From the NCBI GenBank assembly GCA_947498325.1, contig CANMKE010000014.1, forward strand, positions 1 to 64,000: DNA of 64,000 nucleotides. Reading direction: 5' to 3'. The stretch's first letter is position 1, and each line of letters opens with the position of its first letter. Under the pieces are notes generated by a model. That model was not told the origin of the DNA, ran no database searches, and saw nothing but the letters and a program-made list of their open reading frames with translations. Both the position numbers and the translations under genes were made by a program. The stretch comes from an uncultured Persicobacter sp. (lineage in GTDB: Bacteria > Bacteroidota > Bacteroidia > Cytophagales > Cyclobacteriaceae). This document shows, piece by piece, positions 27,721 to 36,510 of the stretch.

Positions 27721-30072
27721 ATGAGGGGGATTTTTTACGTCTTGCTGATGGCGCTGTGTGCATGTACCACAGCACGGACATCAGAGGGGTTTCAACCAGA
27801 TATTTTATTCAATGATGGCTGGCAGTTTCAGCGGCTGCCCGATGGGGAGTCCGCTCTTTCGGCCATCAACGAGCAGGCTTGGGAGCAGGTGAGTCTTCCG
27901 CATACGGCCAAGCAAGAACCGATGGTAATTACGGGTAAGCAGTGGCAGGGCAATGCGGTATATCACAAAACTTTCCACTTGCCAAAGGTCAGTACAAAGG
28001 AGATCATCAACCTTCATTTCGAAGGGGCGATGCAAACGGCAGATGTTTACCTGAATGGTCAGCACCTGGCACAGCACAAAGGCGGGTATTTACCTTTCGA
28101 TGTGGTGCTGAACCCTGCCTTGAAATATGGGGCCGCCAATGAGCTGTTGGTCATGGTGAACAATGAGGATGATGCTTCTATTGCTCCGGGAAAGCCGATT
28201 GCAGATCTTGATTTCAATATTTTCAGTGGAATCTACAGAAATGTTTGGCTGCAAATAAAAAAGCCGGTACACATCACCTCGCCACTGCACAGCGGAGTGG
28301 CCAAAGGGGGATTGTTTGTTACTTTTCCTGAAGTTACAGCACAACAGGCCACGGTCAGCACACAGGTAGAACTGGAAAATTCGGCGAATGAAAGTGCTGA
28401 AGTTTCCCTTGAAACGGTGCTGAGCCATGAGGGCAAAGTGGTGAGCAGAAACAGTAAAAAATTACAGGTTAAGGCAGGGGACAAACCGACATCGGTATTG
28501 AAAATGCAGGTCGAAAAACCTATGCTGTGGTCGCCGGATGCACCGAATTTATATCAGCTTACAGTATTGGTGCGTAACGCCAAAGGGCAGGTGCTCGATC
28601 GTCAGGAAACCAAGGTGGGAATCAGAACTTTCGAGATTAACAAAGATGGCGTTCTTCTGAATGGGAAATTGGTGCGTTTGCGCGGAACCAACCGCCACCA
28701 GTCGTACCCTTATATTGGTTATGCGATTTCCGACAATGCCAACTATCGTGACGCCTATAAAATTAAGGCGGCAGGTTTTAACTTTGTCAGACTCTCACAT
28801 TATCCACAAACCACTTCATTCCTTAAAGCCTGTGATGAACTCGGGCTGATCGTGATGGATTGTATTCCAGGATGGCAATTTTTTGGGGATGCTGAGTTCG
28901 AAAAAAATACCATTAACGATGTTCGCCAAATGGTGCGCCGTGACCGCAATCACCCTTCGGTAATGATTTGGGAGGCCTCTTTGAATGAATCGGGCATGAC
29001 AGAGGCGTTTATGAAAAAAGCCCATCAGGCTGTTCATCAGGAATTCCCTGGGGATCATGTTTATACTTCTGGCTGGCTCGAAGGTATTTATGATATTTAC
29101 TGCCCGGCACGTCAGCACGCCAAAGCACCAGATTACTGGAAGAAATACGACGGTTCGTCGCCAATTCTTATTGCCGAATATGGTGACTGGGAGTATTATG
29201 CACAAAATGCGGGCTTCAATCAAAAGGCCTATTCGGACCTGTCTGCCGAGGAAAGAACCTCAAGACAGCTCCGCAGTGATGGGCAGACGAGATTGCAGCA
29301 ACAGGCGATGAATTTTCAGGAAGCCCACAACGATAACCTTTATGGTCGTGCGGTTGGGGATGCCAACTGGCTGATGTTCGATTACAACAGAGGCTATGCT
29401 CCTGACCTGGAATCGAGTGGTATTATGGATATCTGCCGATTGCCTAAACTGGCGTTCTATTTTTATCAGAGTCAGCATAATATCCTCAAAAATCGCGATC
29501 AGCAACTGTACGGACCGATGATCAAAATTGGGACTTACCTGACGGACCCTACTGAACGACAAATCAAAATATACAGCAACTGCGAAGTGGTGGAGCTTTT
29601 TGAAGGGAGCCACAGTCTTGGCAAGCAATACCCTACCAAAAATGCCGTGGCCAACCAGCTCGAACATGCGCCTTTTATTTTCACTGTCAGTCAGTACCCT
29701 TCCACTTTGCGTGCCGTCGGGATGGTCGATGGGAAAGTGGTTTGTGAAGATGTGGTGAATAGGCCAACCGTTGCAAGCAAGTTGAAATTAGAGGTAGATC
29801 AGCAGGGAAAAGCTTTGGAGGCTGGCGTAAACGATGTCGTTTTTGTTCATGCCTACCTGACCGACGCCCGTGGCACAACCAATGTCCATAGCTCAAAAAC
29901 CATTCAGTTTAAAGTCAGTGGCGATGCGCAAATTATTGGCGACAATCCAGTAAAAGCGGAGGCCGGAATAGCTTCTGTACTTTTAAGAGCAGGATCGAAA
30001 GGTGGAATCATTAAAATTACGGCTGAGTGCAAAGGCTTGGCACCAACAACGATTGAAGTAACTCCTAAATAA
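27721..30072 (+). CDS. GH2 beta-galactosidase-type enzyme, lipoprotein
   Basis: 783 residues. A short lipoprotein signal (LLMALCAC, Cys13 or Cys15) is followed by the GH2 sugar-binding jelly roll (about 25-190), an Ig-like domain (195-305) and a TIM barrel (305-600). The acid/base is Glu423 (ASLNESG) and the nucleophile Glu486 (LIAEYGDW). A C-terminal Ig-like domain fills about 690-783. GH2 covers beta-galactosidases, beta-mannosidases and beta-glucuronidases. Beta-galactosidase is favoured by the GH53 neighbour and is inferred. The gene lies 10 bp after GH53 and 25 bp before the SusC gene, in one operon. The shortened signal suggests periplasmic or surface attachment by a lipid anchor. Confidence 0.92.
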   Translation: MRGIFYVLLMALCACTTARTSEGFQPDILFNDGWQFQRLPDGESALSAINEQAWEQVSLPHTAKQEPMVITGKQWQGNAVYHKTFHLPKVSTKEIINLHFEGAMQTADVYLNGQHLAQHKGGYLPFDVVLNPALKYGAANELLVMVNNEDDASIAPGKPIADLDFNIFSGIYRNVWLQIKKPVHITSPLHSGVAKGGLFVTFPEVTAQQATVSTQVELENSANESAEVSLETVLSHEGKVVSRNSKKLQVKAGDKPTSVLKMQVEKPMLWSPDAPNLYQLTVLVRNAKGQVLDRQETKVGIRTFEINKDGVLLNGKLVRLRGTNRHQSYPYIGYAISDNANYRDAYKIKAAGFNFVRLSHYPQTTSFLKACDELGLIVMDCIPGWQFFGDAEFEKNTINDVRQMVRRDRNHPSVMIWEASLNESGMTEAFMKKAHQAVHQEFPGDHVYTSGWLEGIYDIYCPARQHAKAPDYWKKYDGSSPILIAEYGDWEYYAQNAGFNQKAYSDLSAEERTSRQLRSDGQTRLQQQAMNFQEAHNDNLYGRAVGDANWLMFDYNRGYAPDLESSGIMDICRLPKLAFYFYQSQHNILKNRDQQLYGPMIKIGTYLTDPTERQIKIYSNCEVVELFEGSHSLGKQYPTKNAVANQLEHAPFIFTVSQYPSTLRAVGMVDGKVVCEDVVNRPTVASKLKLEVDQQGKALEAGVNDVVFVHAYLTDARGTTNVHSSKTIQFKVSGDAQIIGDNPVKAEAGIASVLLRAGSKGGIIKITAECKGLAPTTIEVTPK

Positions 30073-30097
30073 TTTTTTTATTTTTAATACGTAGAAC

Positions 30098-33091
30098 ATG
30101 TCAAATTTTTATGACCTACTTAGGTATGCCTTTACCTTGGTATTAATGCTGTGCTTTTCTCTCAGTATTCAGGCACAGAGTCTGATTAAAGGCGTCGTAA
30201 CTTCTGGGGCTGATGGCGAAACACTGCCAGGGGTGAATGTGCTCATTAAAGGAATGAGTACGGGAACGGTTACCTCTATTGATGGAAGCTTTGCTTTACA
30301 AGCGGCTCCGGAAGATATTCTTGATGTGAGTTTTGTGGGTTTTAAGTCTCAGCAAATCAAGGTGGGGGCGCAAACGAACATTAAAGTGGTACTGAAAAAT
30401 GATGTTACGGCCCTGAAGGAAGTCGTCGTGATTGGATACGGTACCTCAAAAAAATCTGACCTTACGGGTGCGGTAACGGCCATTAATGCCTCAGATTTTA
30501 ATCAGGGGGCCATTGCCTCTCCGCAGGAATTGCTGAACGGTAAAGTTTCGGGGGTGCGCATTACCACGGATGGTGGTGCCCCAGGTGCTGGCGCTTCTAT
30601 CCGGATTCGTGGGGGATCGTCCCTGTCGGCTTCAAACTCCCCATTGATCATTGTGGATGGTTTGCCGCTCGATTCCAAAGGGGTATCCGGTATGCCTAAC
30701 GGCCTGAGCTCGATCAACCCCAACGACATTGAAACCTTTACAGTGCTTAAAGATGCCTCGGCAACCGCAATTTATGGGTCAAGAGCCTCGAATGGTGTGA
30801 TTATTATCACGACAAAAAAAGGGGGGAATGATTTTCAGTTGAGCTATACGGGCAATGTTTCGGTGGCGACACCCGCTTCAAGAATTACTAACCTGAACAG
30901 CTTTGAGTATGAAAACCTGATCAATGAACGCTTTGGAGCCGACAGCGCCCCAGGCAGATTGATGGGCTATAATAATGCGCTTTATGATACCGATTGGCAG
31001 GATATGATCTTCAGAAATGCCATTTCTACGGAGCATAATATCTCCGTAGGAGGTAAAGTAATGAAGGTTTTGCCTTACCGTGCTTCGGTGGGTTATAACG
31101 ATAATCAGGGTATTTTGAAAGGCTCGGGAATGCAGCGAACCACCGCAAGCCTGAACCTGTCGCCAAAATTCTTCGACGATCATCTTTCGGTGAATGTGAA
31201 CAGTAAGTTTATGCACATGAAAAATGAGTTTGCCGACCAGAGTGCGATTGGTTCTGCAGTGGCTTTCGATCCTACCAAACCGGTTTTTATGGACAACCAG
31301 AAATACGGTGGCTATTACACCTGGCTCGATCAGTCGGGGAGTAAGATTATGCAGGCACCGGCCAATCCGCTGGCAATCCTTAATCAGCAAACCATTGGCT
31401 CGAATGTTAATCGTTTTATCGGAAATATTCAGCTTGATTATAAGTTTCATGCCATTCCGAACCTGAAGGCCAACCTTAACCTCGGTCTTGATCAGTCAGT
31501 AGGAAATGGCGAAGCCAACACCCATGCGGGTTCAGGGATTAACAATGAAATTTATGACCGCCAGGGGAAATTCTATAACTACCGCCAGGACAAGAAAAAT
31601 GAGCTACTGGATTTTTACCTGCAATACAACAAAGATTTGCCGGCACTGAAATCGCGTTTCGATGTGATGACGGGGTATTCGTGGCAACACTTCTGGTATA
31701 GCGAGTCGAATCATACCTCTTTTGGCGATGGCAATGAAAATGGCAAGACAGACATTGAGGTAAGATCAGAAAACTATCTGGTATCATTCTTCGGCAGGGC
31801 CAATTACAGTTTTATGGAGCGCCTGAACTTAACGGCCACTTTGCGTTATGACGGTTCTTCCCGCTTCAGTGAAAATAACCGATGGGGCGTTTTCCCTTCA
31901 TTTGCCGGTGCATACAATTTCAAAAAAGAGGCCTTCCTGAAAAACAGCGAGGTGGTTTCTACGCTGAAATTACGTGTGGGGTGGGGACTTACCGGCCAGC
32001 AGGATGTTGGCAATGACTACCCTTCGCAGGGTATTTATAAATTCAGTAATGAGCCGGCTTCTTTTGTCTATTATCGACAAGACGGCAGTATGGTGCATGT
32101 GCCTACTGTACGCCCAGAAGCTTATGACGAAACCCTGAAATGGGAAAGTACCGCCACCACCAACATTGGTATCGATTTTGGTTTTAAGGATGACAGAATT
32201 AATGGTAGCCTGGAACTGTATGAACGCAAAACCAACGATCTGCTGAATACCATTCCGGTTCCGGCAGGTTCAAATTTCCGAAATCATGTACTGACCAACG
32301 TAGGCTCACTTTCCAATAAAGGGATTGAACTTACCCTTAACGGCAAGGTAGTACAGACTTCTGCTTTCAACTGGAATTTGGCTTTTAATGCTTCAAGGAA
32401 CTGGTCGAAAATTACCAAACTGACCGCAGTGGATAATCCTGATTACCGTGGGGTATTGACGGGCAGCATTGGTGGCGGAACGGGAAACAACGTTCAGATC
32501 CACGCCGTAAATCATTCAGCCTTCTCTTACTTCTTGTATCAGCAAGTTTACGACCACGAAGGCAAGCCTGTTGAGGGGCAGTATGTGGACAGGAATGGCG
32601 ACGGGATTGTCAATGATGATGACCGTTATATTATGGATAAAAATGCGATTCCTGACTGGACGCTCGGCCTTTCGAGTAATATGACCTACAAAAACTGGGA
32701 TATGTCCATGTCTTTCAGAGCCAATATCGGAGTGTACAATTACAATGCTTCCGCTTCTGGATCCGGAACCTTCAATGAGATTATCACTGGTGGTGATTAT
32801 ATCAACAACGTGCATTCGGACGTGCTCAACACGCATTTCTCGAAATACAATCAGCTTTCAGATTATTACGTGCAACGTGCAGACTTCCTGCGCCTTGACA
32901 ACATTATGCTGGGCTACAATTTCAAGAACATCACCAAAAGCCACATGAGCGCAAGGGTGTATGCTTCCGTAAACAACCTGTTTGTCCTGACCCCATACAA
33001 AGGCATGGACCCTGAAGTTTTCAATGGGATTGATTCGGACTTTTATCCAAGACCACGCACATTTCTGATGGGCGTAAACCTCACTTTTTAA
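30098..33091 (+). CDS. SusC-like TonB-dependent transporter (locus B)
   Basis: 997 residues forming the outer-membrane import barrel of locus B, presumably for galacto-oligosaccharides. A signal peptide covers about 1-27 (CFSLSIQAQ), then the carboxypeptidase-regulatory-like domain (LIKGVVTSGADGETLPGVNV). The SusC signature EVVVIGYG is at 108-115, followed by the plug (DASATAIYGSRASNGVIIITT) and the barrel ending in MGVNLTF. The SusD ATG lies 3 bp after the stop. The order enzyme-enzyme-SusC-SusD-SusE puts the import genes third, so enzyme genes are read first. The substrate is inferred from GH53 and GH2. Confidence 0.97.
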   Translation: MSNFYDLLRYAFTLVLMLCFSLSIQAQSLIKGVVTSGADGETLPGVNVLIKGMSTGTVTSIDGSFALQAAPEDILDVSFVGFKSQQIKVGAQTNIKVVLKNDVTALKEVVVIGYGTSKKSDLTGAVTAINASDFNQGAIASPQELLNGKVSGVRITTDGGAPGAGASIRIRGGSSLSASNSPLIIVDGLPLDSKGVSGMPNGLSSINPNDIETFTVLKDASATAIYGSRASNGVIIITTKKGGNDFQLSYTGNVSVATPASRITNLNSFEYENLINERFGADSAPGRLMGYNNALYDTDWQDMIFRNAISTEHNISVGGKVMKVLPYRASVGYNDNQGILKGSGMQRTTASLNLSPKFFDDHLSVNVNSKFMHMKNEFADQSAIGSAVAFDPTKPVFMDNQKYGGYYTWLDQSGSKIMQAPANPLAILNQQTIGSNVNRFIGNIQLDYKFHAIPNLKANLNLGLDQSVGNGEANTHAGSGINNEIYDRQGKFYNYRQDKKNELLDFYLQYNKDLPALKSRFDVMTGYSWQHFWYSESNHTSFGDGNENGKTDIEVRSENYLVSFFGRANYSFMERLNLTATLRYDGSSRFSENNRWGVFPSFAGAYNFKKEAFLKNSEVVSTLKLRVGWGLTGQQDVGNDYPSQGIYKFSNEPASFVYYRQDGSMVHVPTVRPEAYDETLKWESTATTNIGIDFGFKDDRINGSLELYERKTNDLLNTIPVPAGSNFRNHVLTNVGSLSNKGIELTLNGKVVQTSAFNWNLAFNASRNWSKITKLTAVDNPDYRGVLTGSIGGGTGNNVQIHAVNHSAFSYFLYQQVYDHEGKPVEGQYVDRNGDGIVNDDDRYIMDKNAIPDWTLGLSSNMTYKNWDMSMSFRANIGVYNYNASASGSGTFNEIITGGDYINNVHSDVLNTHFSKYNQLSDYYVQRADFLRLDNIMLGYNFKNITKSHMSARVYASVNNLFVLTPYKGMDPEVFNGIDSDFYPRPRTFLMGVNLTF

Positions 33092-33094
33092 TTG

Positions 33095-34765
33095 ATGGAG
33101 ATGAAAAATTATTTTGCTAAGTGCCTGATCTTTTGTTGCCTGATGAGCATGGCGGGCTGTATCAACGACTTGAACGTAACCCCAATTGACCCCAATAAGC
33201 ACACCGCGGAGAAGGTCTACAAATCTGAGGAAGATTTGATGTCGGGGCTGGGGAAACTTTATAACGGATTGTCGCATACTGGGCAGTATGGCCCTGCTGG
33301 GGATCAGGACCTTGACGATGTGGATGAAGGGACTTCGAACTACTGGCGGACCTATTGGAATATTCAGGAATTGAGTACGGATGAAGCCATTAACGGCTGG
33401 AATGACAACGGCCTCGATGAGCTGAACTATGGACTGGTGAATGCCTCCAACCTGATTACCCGAGCGATGTACTATCGACTGGTTTATGAGGTGGTCCTGA
33501 CCAACGAGTTCATCCGCAAAGCGGAAGAGGTGCGCAAGCCCTCATGGAAAAACGTTCCACAGATGATCGCCGAGGCGCGTTTCCTTCGGGCATTGTCTTA
33601 TTATAATTGCCTGGAATTATTCGGAAATGGGGTGCCGTTTGTTACGGAGGCGGATCCTATCGGTTCATTTCTGCCCAAGCCTGCCGGCAAACAGTTCGGT
33701 CACGAGTTGTTTGATTATATCGAAAAAGAGTTGCGAGCGATTAGCGGTTTGGACGATAGCGATGCACAGCTTGCCGATGCCCGTCAGGGGTATATTGGCC
33801 GTGCTGACAAGGGAGCAGCCCTGGCGTTGCTGGCTAAATTATACCTGAACCATAAATCCTTCTTCTCTGAAGATGGGCAGGTGGAAAATGCTGATTATTA
33901 CCAAAAAGGAGCGCAGGTGATTGATTTGCTCACCAATGCCGGTTATGGCGTCGTAGCGAAAGCGGATTTGCCTGCCAATGCTAAATTCTCCGCTTATCAG
34001 TCTTTGTTTTTAGCAGACAACCAAAATCAGCAGAAAGAAATCATGTTTCAGCTCAGCTACGATGGTCGCTACATGCAATCGTGGGGTGGGGCGACATTCC
34101 TTACCTGTGGCGCGATTCTGAATAATATGAATGCGGCGTATTTTGGCGTGAATGAAGGATGGAACGGTACACGCGGATTATGGAATTTGTACCATAATTT
34201 TCATCAGAAAACAGACCTTAGAGCGCAGGCAGACAGCATCTTCTATACACAGGGACGACAAATTGACGGCCCGATAGACCTGAAAGATGCCAACACCGGA
34301 TTTGGCGTGGGTAAATTCAGAAATGTAAACATCGATGGGACACTGGCCACCAACGATGGCAAAAATGTGATGGTGGATGTCAATATTCCTGTCTTCAGAT
34401 ATGCTGACGTCATTTTAATGGCTGCGGAGTTTGACCTTCGACTGGGGAAATCGGTTTCCGCGAATCACCTTGCCCTGATCAACGAATTGCAAAAACGTGC
34501 CGGAAATCGCGAGATCAGCAGCAGTTCAGCCATTGACCTGGACTGGATTCTTCAGGAACGTGGCCGTGAATTGTACTGGGAGGGCTGTCGCCGTACAGAC
34601 CTGATCAGGTTCAACAAATACACCTCTGGCACCGCACCTTATGTATGGGCCTATAAAGGCGGGCAGGTAAATGGCCGCGCGTTGCCAATGCAGGCACGTT
34701 GGTTGCCTATTCCGGCATCGGACATTTCGGCCAATCCGAATATTATTCAAAATAAAGGCTATTAA
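33095..34765 (+). CDS. SusD/RagB-like glycan-binding lipoprotein (locus B)
   Basis: About 556 residues. Two in-frame ATGs (33095 and 33101) are possible starts; the second gives MKNYFAKCLIFCCLMSMAGC, an ideal lipoprotein signal, so the real start could be either. Family landmarks are the ARFLRALSYYNCLELFGNGVPFVTE segment in the TPR-like core, and the C-terminal ERGRELYWEGCRRTDLIRF signature. It pairs with the SusC 3 bp upstream. Confidence 0.96.
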   Translation: MEMKNYFAKCLIFCCLMSMAGCINDLNVTPIDPNKHTAEKVYKSEEDLMSGLGKLYNGLSHTGQYGPAGDQDLDDVDEGTSNYWRTYWNIQELSTDEAINGWNDNGLDELNYGLVNASNLITRAMYYRLVYEVVLTNEFIRKAEEVRKPSWKNVPQMIAEARFLRALSYYNCLELFGNGVPFVTEADPIGSFLPKPAGKQFGHELFDYIEKELRAISGLDDSDAQLADARQGYIGRADKGAALALLAKLYLNHKSFFSEDGQVENADYYQKGAQVIDLLTNAGYGVVAKADLPANAKFSAYQSLFLADNQNQQKEIMFQLSYDGRYMQSWGGATFLTCGAILNNMNAAYFGVNEGWNGTRGLWNLYHNFHQKTDLRAQADSIFYTQGRQIDGPIDLKDANTGFGVGKFRNVNIDGTLATNDGKNVMVDVNIPVFRYADVILMAAEFDLRLGKSVSANHLALINELQKRAGNREISSSSAIDLDWILQERGRELYWEGCRRTDLIRFNKYTSGTAPYVWAYKGGQVNGRALPMQARWLPIPASDISANPNIIQNKGY

Positions 34766-34832
34766 GCTATTTGATGCGGGCGTGTCGTGTCCAAAAGGCA
34801 TGCCCCATTTTTTCTTCTAAAACGATCTTTAT

Positions 34833-36236
34833 ATGAAAACATTTTTTAACATTCTATGCGTTTTCTTTGTCCTTGCGACCACCTCGTGCCAACAAGAGGA
34901 CAACCTGCAGCAACTCGCTGAAAATCCGTCGCCTGCCATTCTGAAAAATGAATTTCAGCAAGGATACACCCTTAATAAATCCGAGGCTGAAACGCCTTTT
35001 GAAACCCTCAGCTGGTCGAAAGCGGATTATGGGGTGCCTACGGAAGTGAGCTATACGGTGGAAGTAGCGACGAATGAGCGCTTTGAAAATCCTCAGCCCT
35101 TGCTCACGGTAAGTGGGGAAACTTCGGTAGTCGTTACCGTCGGTACACTGAATACTGTCGCCTTGGCATCGGGAATTTCGATGGACGGCGGTCAGCTGTT
35201 CTTTCAGCTGAAAAGCGAAATGCTTGATGATACAGGCATGCCTCAGGAATCTTCTTTGCAACTTGACCCCAACATCCACCAATGCTTTGTGAAGCCATAT
35301 GCATCACAGAAAAAAGTGATTTATAAAGTGGGTGACAGCAATGGATGGGATGATTATTCGCTGACATTGAGTGAAGAAGAGCCGGGTATTTTTGAAGGGG
35401 AATTTGATCTTCAGCAAGGCAAGAAGTTCAAATTATTGCCTGAAAAAGGGGACTGGGACAACGAGATTAGCACGGAAAACACGACAATCACAAGCCCGGA
35501 TCTGCTGGTGGATAATGAATCCAATTTTGATCTTGCTGGCGAGAATGGCCGCTACAAAATGGTGTATAACCAAAAAGAACAAAGCATTGGCATTACCTTA
35601 ATTTCGGCGACGGACCCTACGATCACTAAATTATTCAAAGTAGGGGATAAGCTTGGGGAAGATGATCGGTCTGAAGTTTTGCTTCCGGCTACCGATCAGG
35701 TGTTTCAAGGAGAATTCACGATGAAGCAAGGGGAGCAATTTAGCTTTGAAGCAGATTTGGAAGGCACCGACATTATTGATGCCACCAAACTGACCATCCT
35801 TGCCAACAGTCCTTTGGTGAAATCGGCCAATAATCATTTCGAATACACGGGGGCTGAGGGCGCTATCTATAAATTTACCGTAGATTTGAAGGCCAATACC
35901 ATTCAGCTGGAGGAAAAAGAAGTGGTAGTGTCCAAAGTGCTGTATCTGGTCGGCGACCGAAACAGCTGGACACCTGACCCGAATGGCGCCATTGCTGAAA
36001 CCGAAAATGGCCTGTTTGAATTTTCTGTGGATTTTACTGCATGGGAAAAATTCAAATTTCTGAAAGTGCTGGATAACTGGGATGATCTCGTGGATGCCAA
36101 TAGCTTCACGATCGTCGGTACCGATCTTTTAAAGGATTATCAGGACAATGGGAATTTCACCTATGCTTCTGATGATGCCTCCACGCAAACGGTTATTATT
36201 AATACCACTGAAAAAACCATCACGCTGAAGCAATAA
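34833..36236 (+). CDS. SusE/SusF-like surface glycan-binding lipoprotein (locus B)
   Basis: 467 residues. The lipoprotein signal ends at Cys19 (VLATTSC). An Ig-like SusE N-terminal domain (about 25-145, PFETLSWSKADYG) is followed by three related beta-sandwich modules beginning at VIYKVGDSNGW (about 155), LFKVGDKLGEDDR (about 262) and LYLVGDRNSW (about 370). Each has a conserved aromatic or acidic patch and a GKKFKLL/EKFKFL strand typical of SusE/F starch-binding-like modules. It should hold the polysaccharide at the surface for the enzymes and SusC/SusD. The middle module lacks the tryptophan of the other two, so it may bind weakly. It is the last gene of the operon. Confidence 0.85.
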   Translation: MKTFFNILCVFFVLATTSCQQEDNLQQLAENPSPAILKNEFQQGYTLNKSEAETPFETLSWSKADYGVPTEVSYTVEVATNERFENPQPLLTVSGETSVVVTVGTLNTVALASGISMDGGQLFFQLKSEMLDDTGMPQESSLQLDPNIHQCFVKPYASQKKVIYKVGDSNGWDDYSLTLSEEEPGIFEGEFDLQQGKKFKLLPEKGDWDNEISTENTTITSPDLLVDNESNFDLAGENGRYKMVYNQKEQSIGITLISATDPTITKLFKVGDKLGEDDRSEVLLPATDQVFQGEFTMKQGEQFSFEADLEGTDIIDATKLTILANSPLVKSANNHFEYTGAEGAIYKFTVDLKANTIQLEEKEVVVSKVLYLVGDRNSWTPDPNGAIAETENGLFEFSVDFTAWEKFKFLKVLDNWDDLVDANSFTIVGTDLLKDYQDNGNFTYASDDASTQTVIINTTEKTITLKQ

Positions 36237-36252
36237 TTGCAGCGCAGAAAAC

Positions 36253-36277
36253 CGAAGGGCAAACCGATTGCCCTTCG
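36253..36277 (+). terminator. Hairpin after locus B, no T-run
   Basis: A 10-bp stem (CGAAGGGCAA / TTGCCCTTCG) with loop ACCGA lies 16 bp after the SusE/F-like stop. No T-run follows, so it may protect the 3-prime end or weaken read-through and not terminate fully. Confidence 0.5.
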
Positions 36278-36410
36278 ATGCTACGGCCTTTTGCCATAAG
36301 GTAATGAACGCAAAAAATATTGATCAAGAAGCACGATTTCACTTACCGTCAGCAAGGAATGGCTTGCTGAACGGAAGATCATGAGGTCTAAATTGATGAA
36401 TATGAATACC

Positions 36411-36441
36411 AAAAACCTGCCTTATATAGGGGCGGGTTTTT
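36411..36441 (+). terminator. Intrinsic terminator before HTCS gene
   Basis: Stem AAAAACCTGCC / GGCGGGTTTTT (one G-T wobble) with a 9-nt loop, ending in a T-run. It separates locus B transcription from the HTCS gene, which then needs its own promoter. Confidence 0.7.
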
Positions 36442-36455
36442 GTATGATATAAAAC

Positions 36456-36470
36456 AGTGGTAATACCACT
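36456..36470 (+). promoter_or_regulatory. Palindrome upstream of HTCS gene
   Basis: AGTGGTAATACCACT has perfect 7-bp arms around one base. It lies 41 bp upstream of the HTCS start, within promoter distance. It is a candidate operator, perhaps for autoregulation, but I found no second copy upstream of the GH53 gene. Confidence 0.35.
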
Positions 36471-36510
36471 TTATTAGGCTAATTTTGCCCTCCCTCGGAA
36501 CGGATATATT

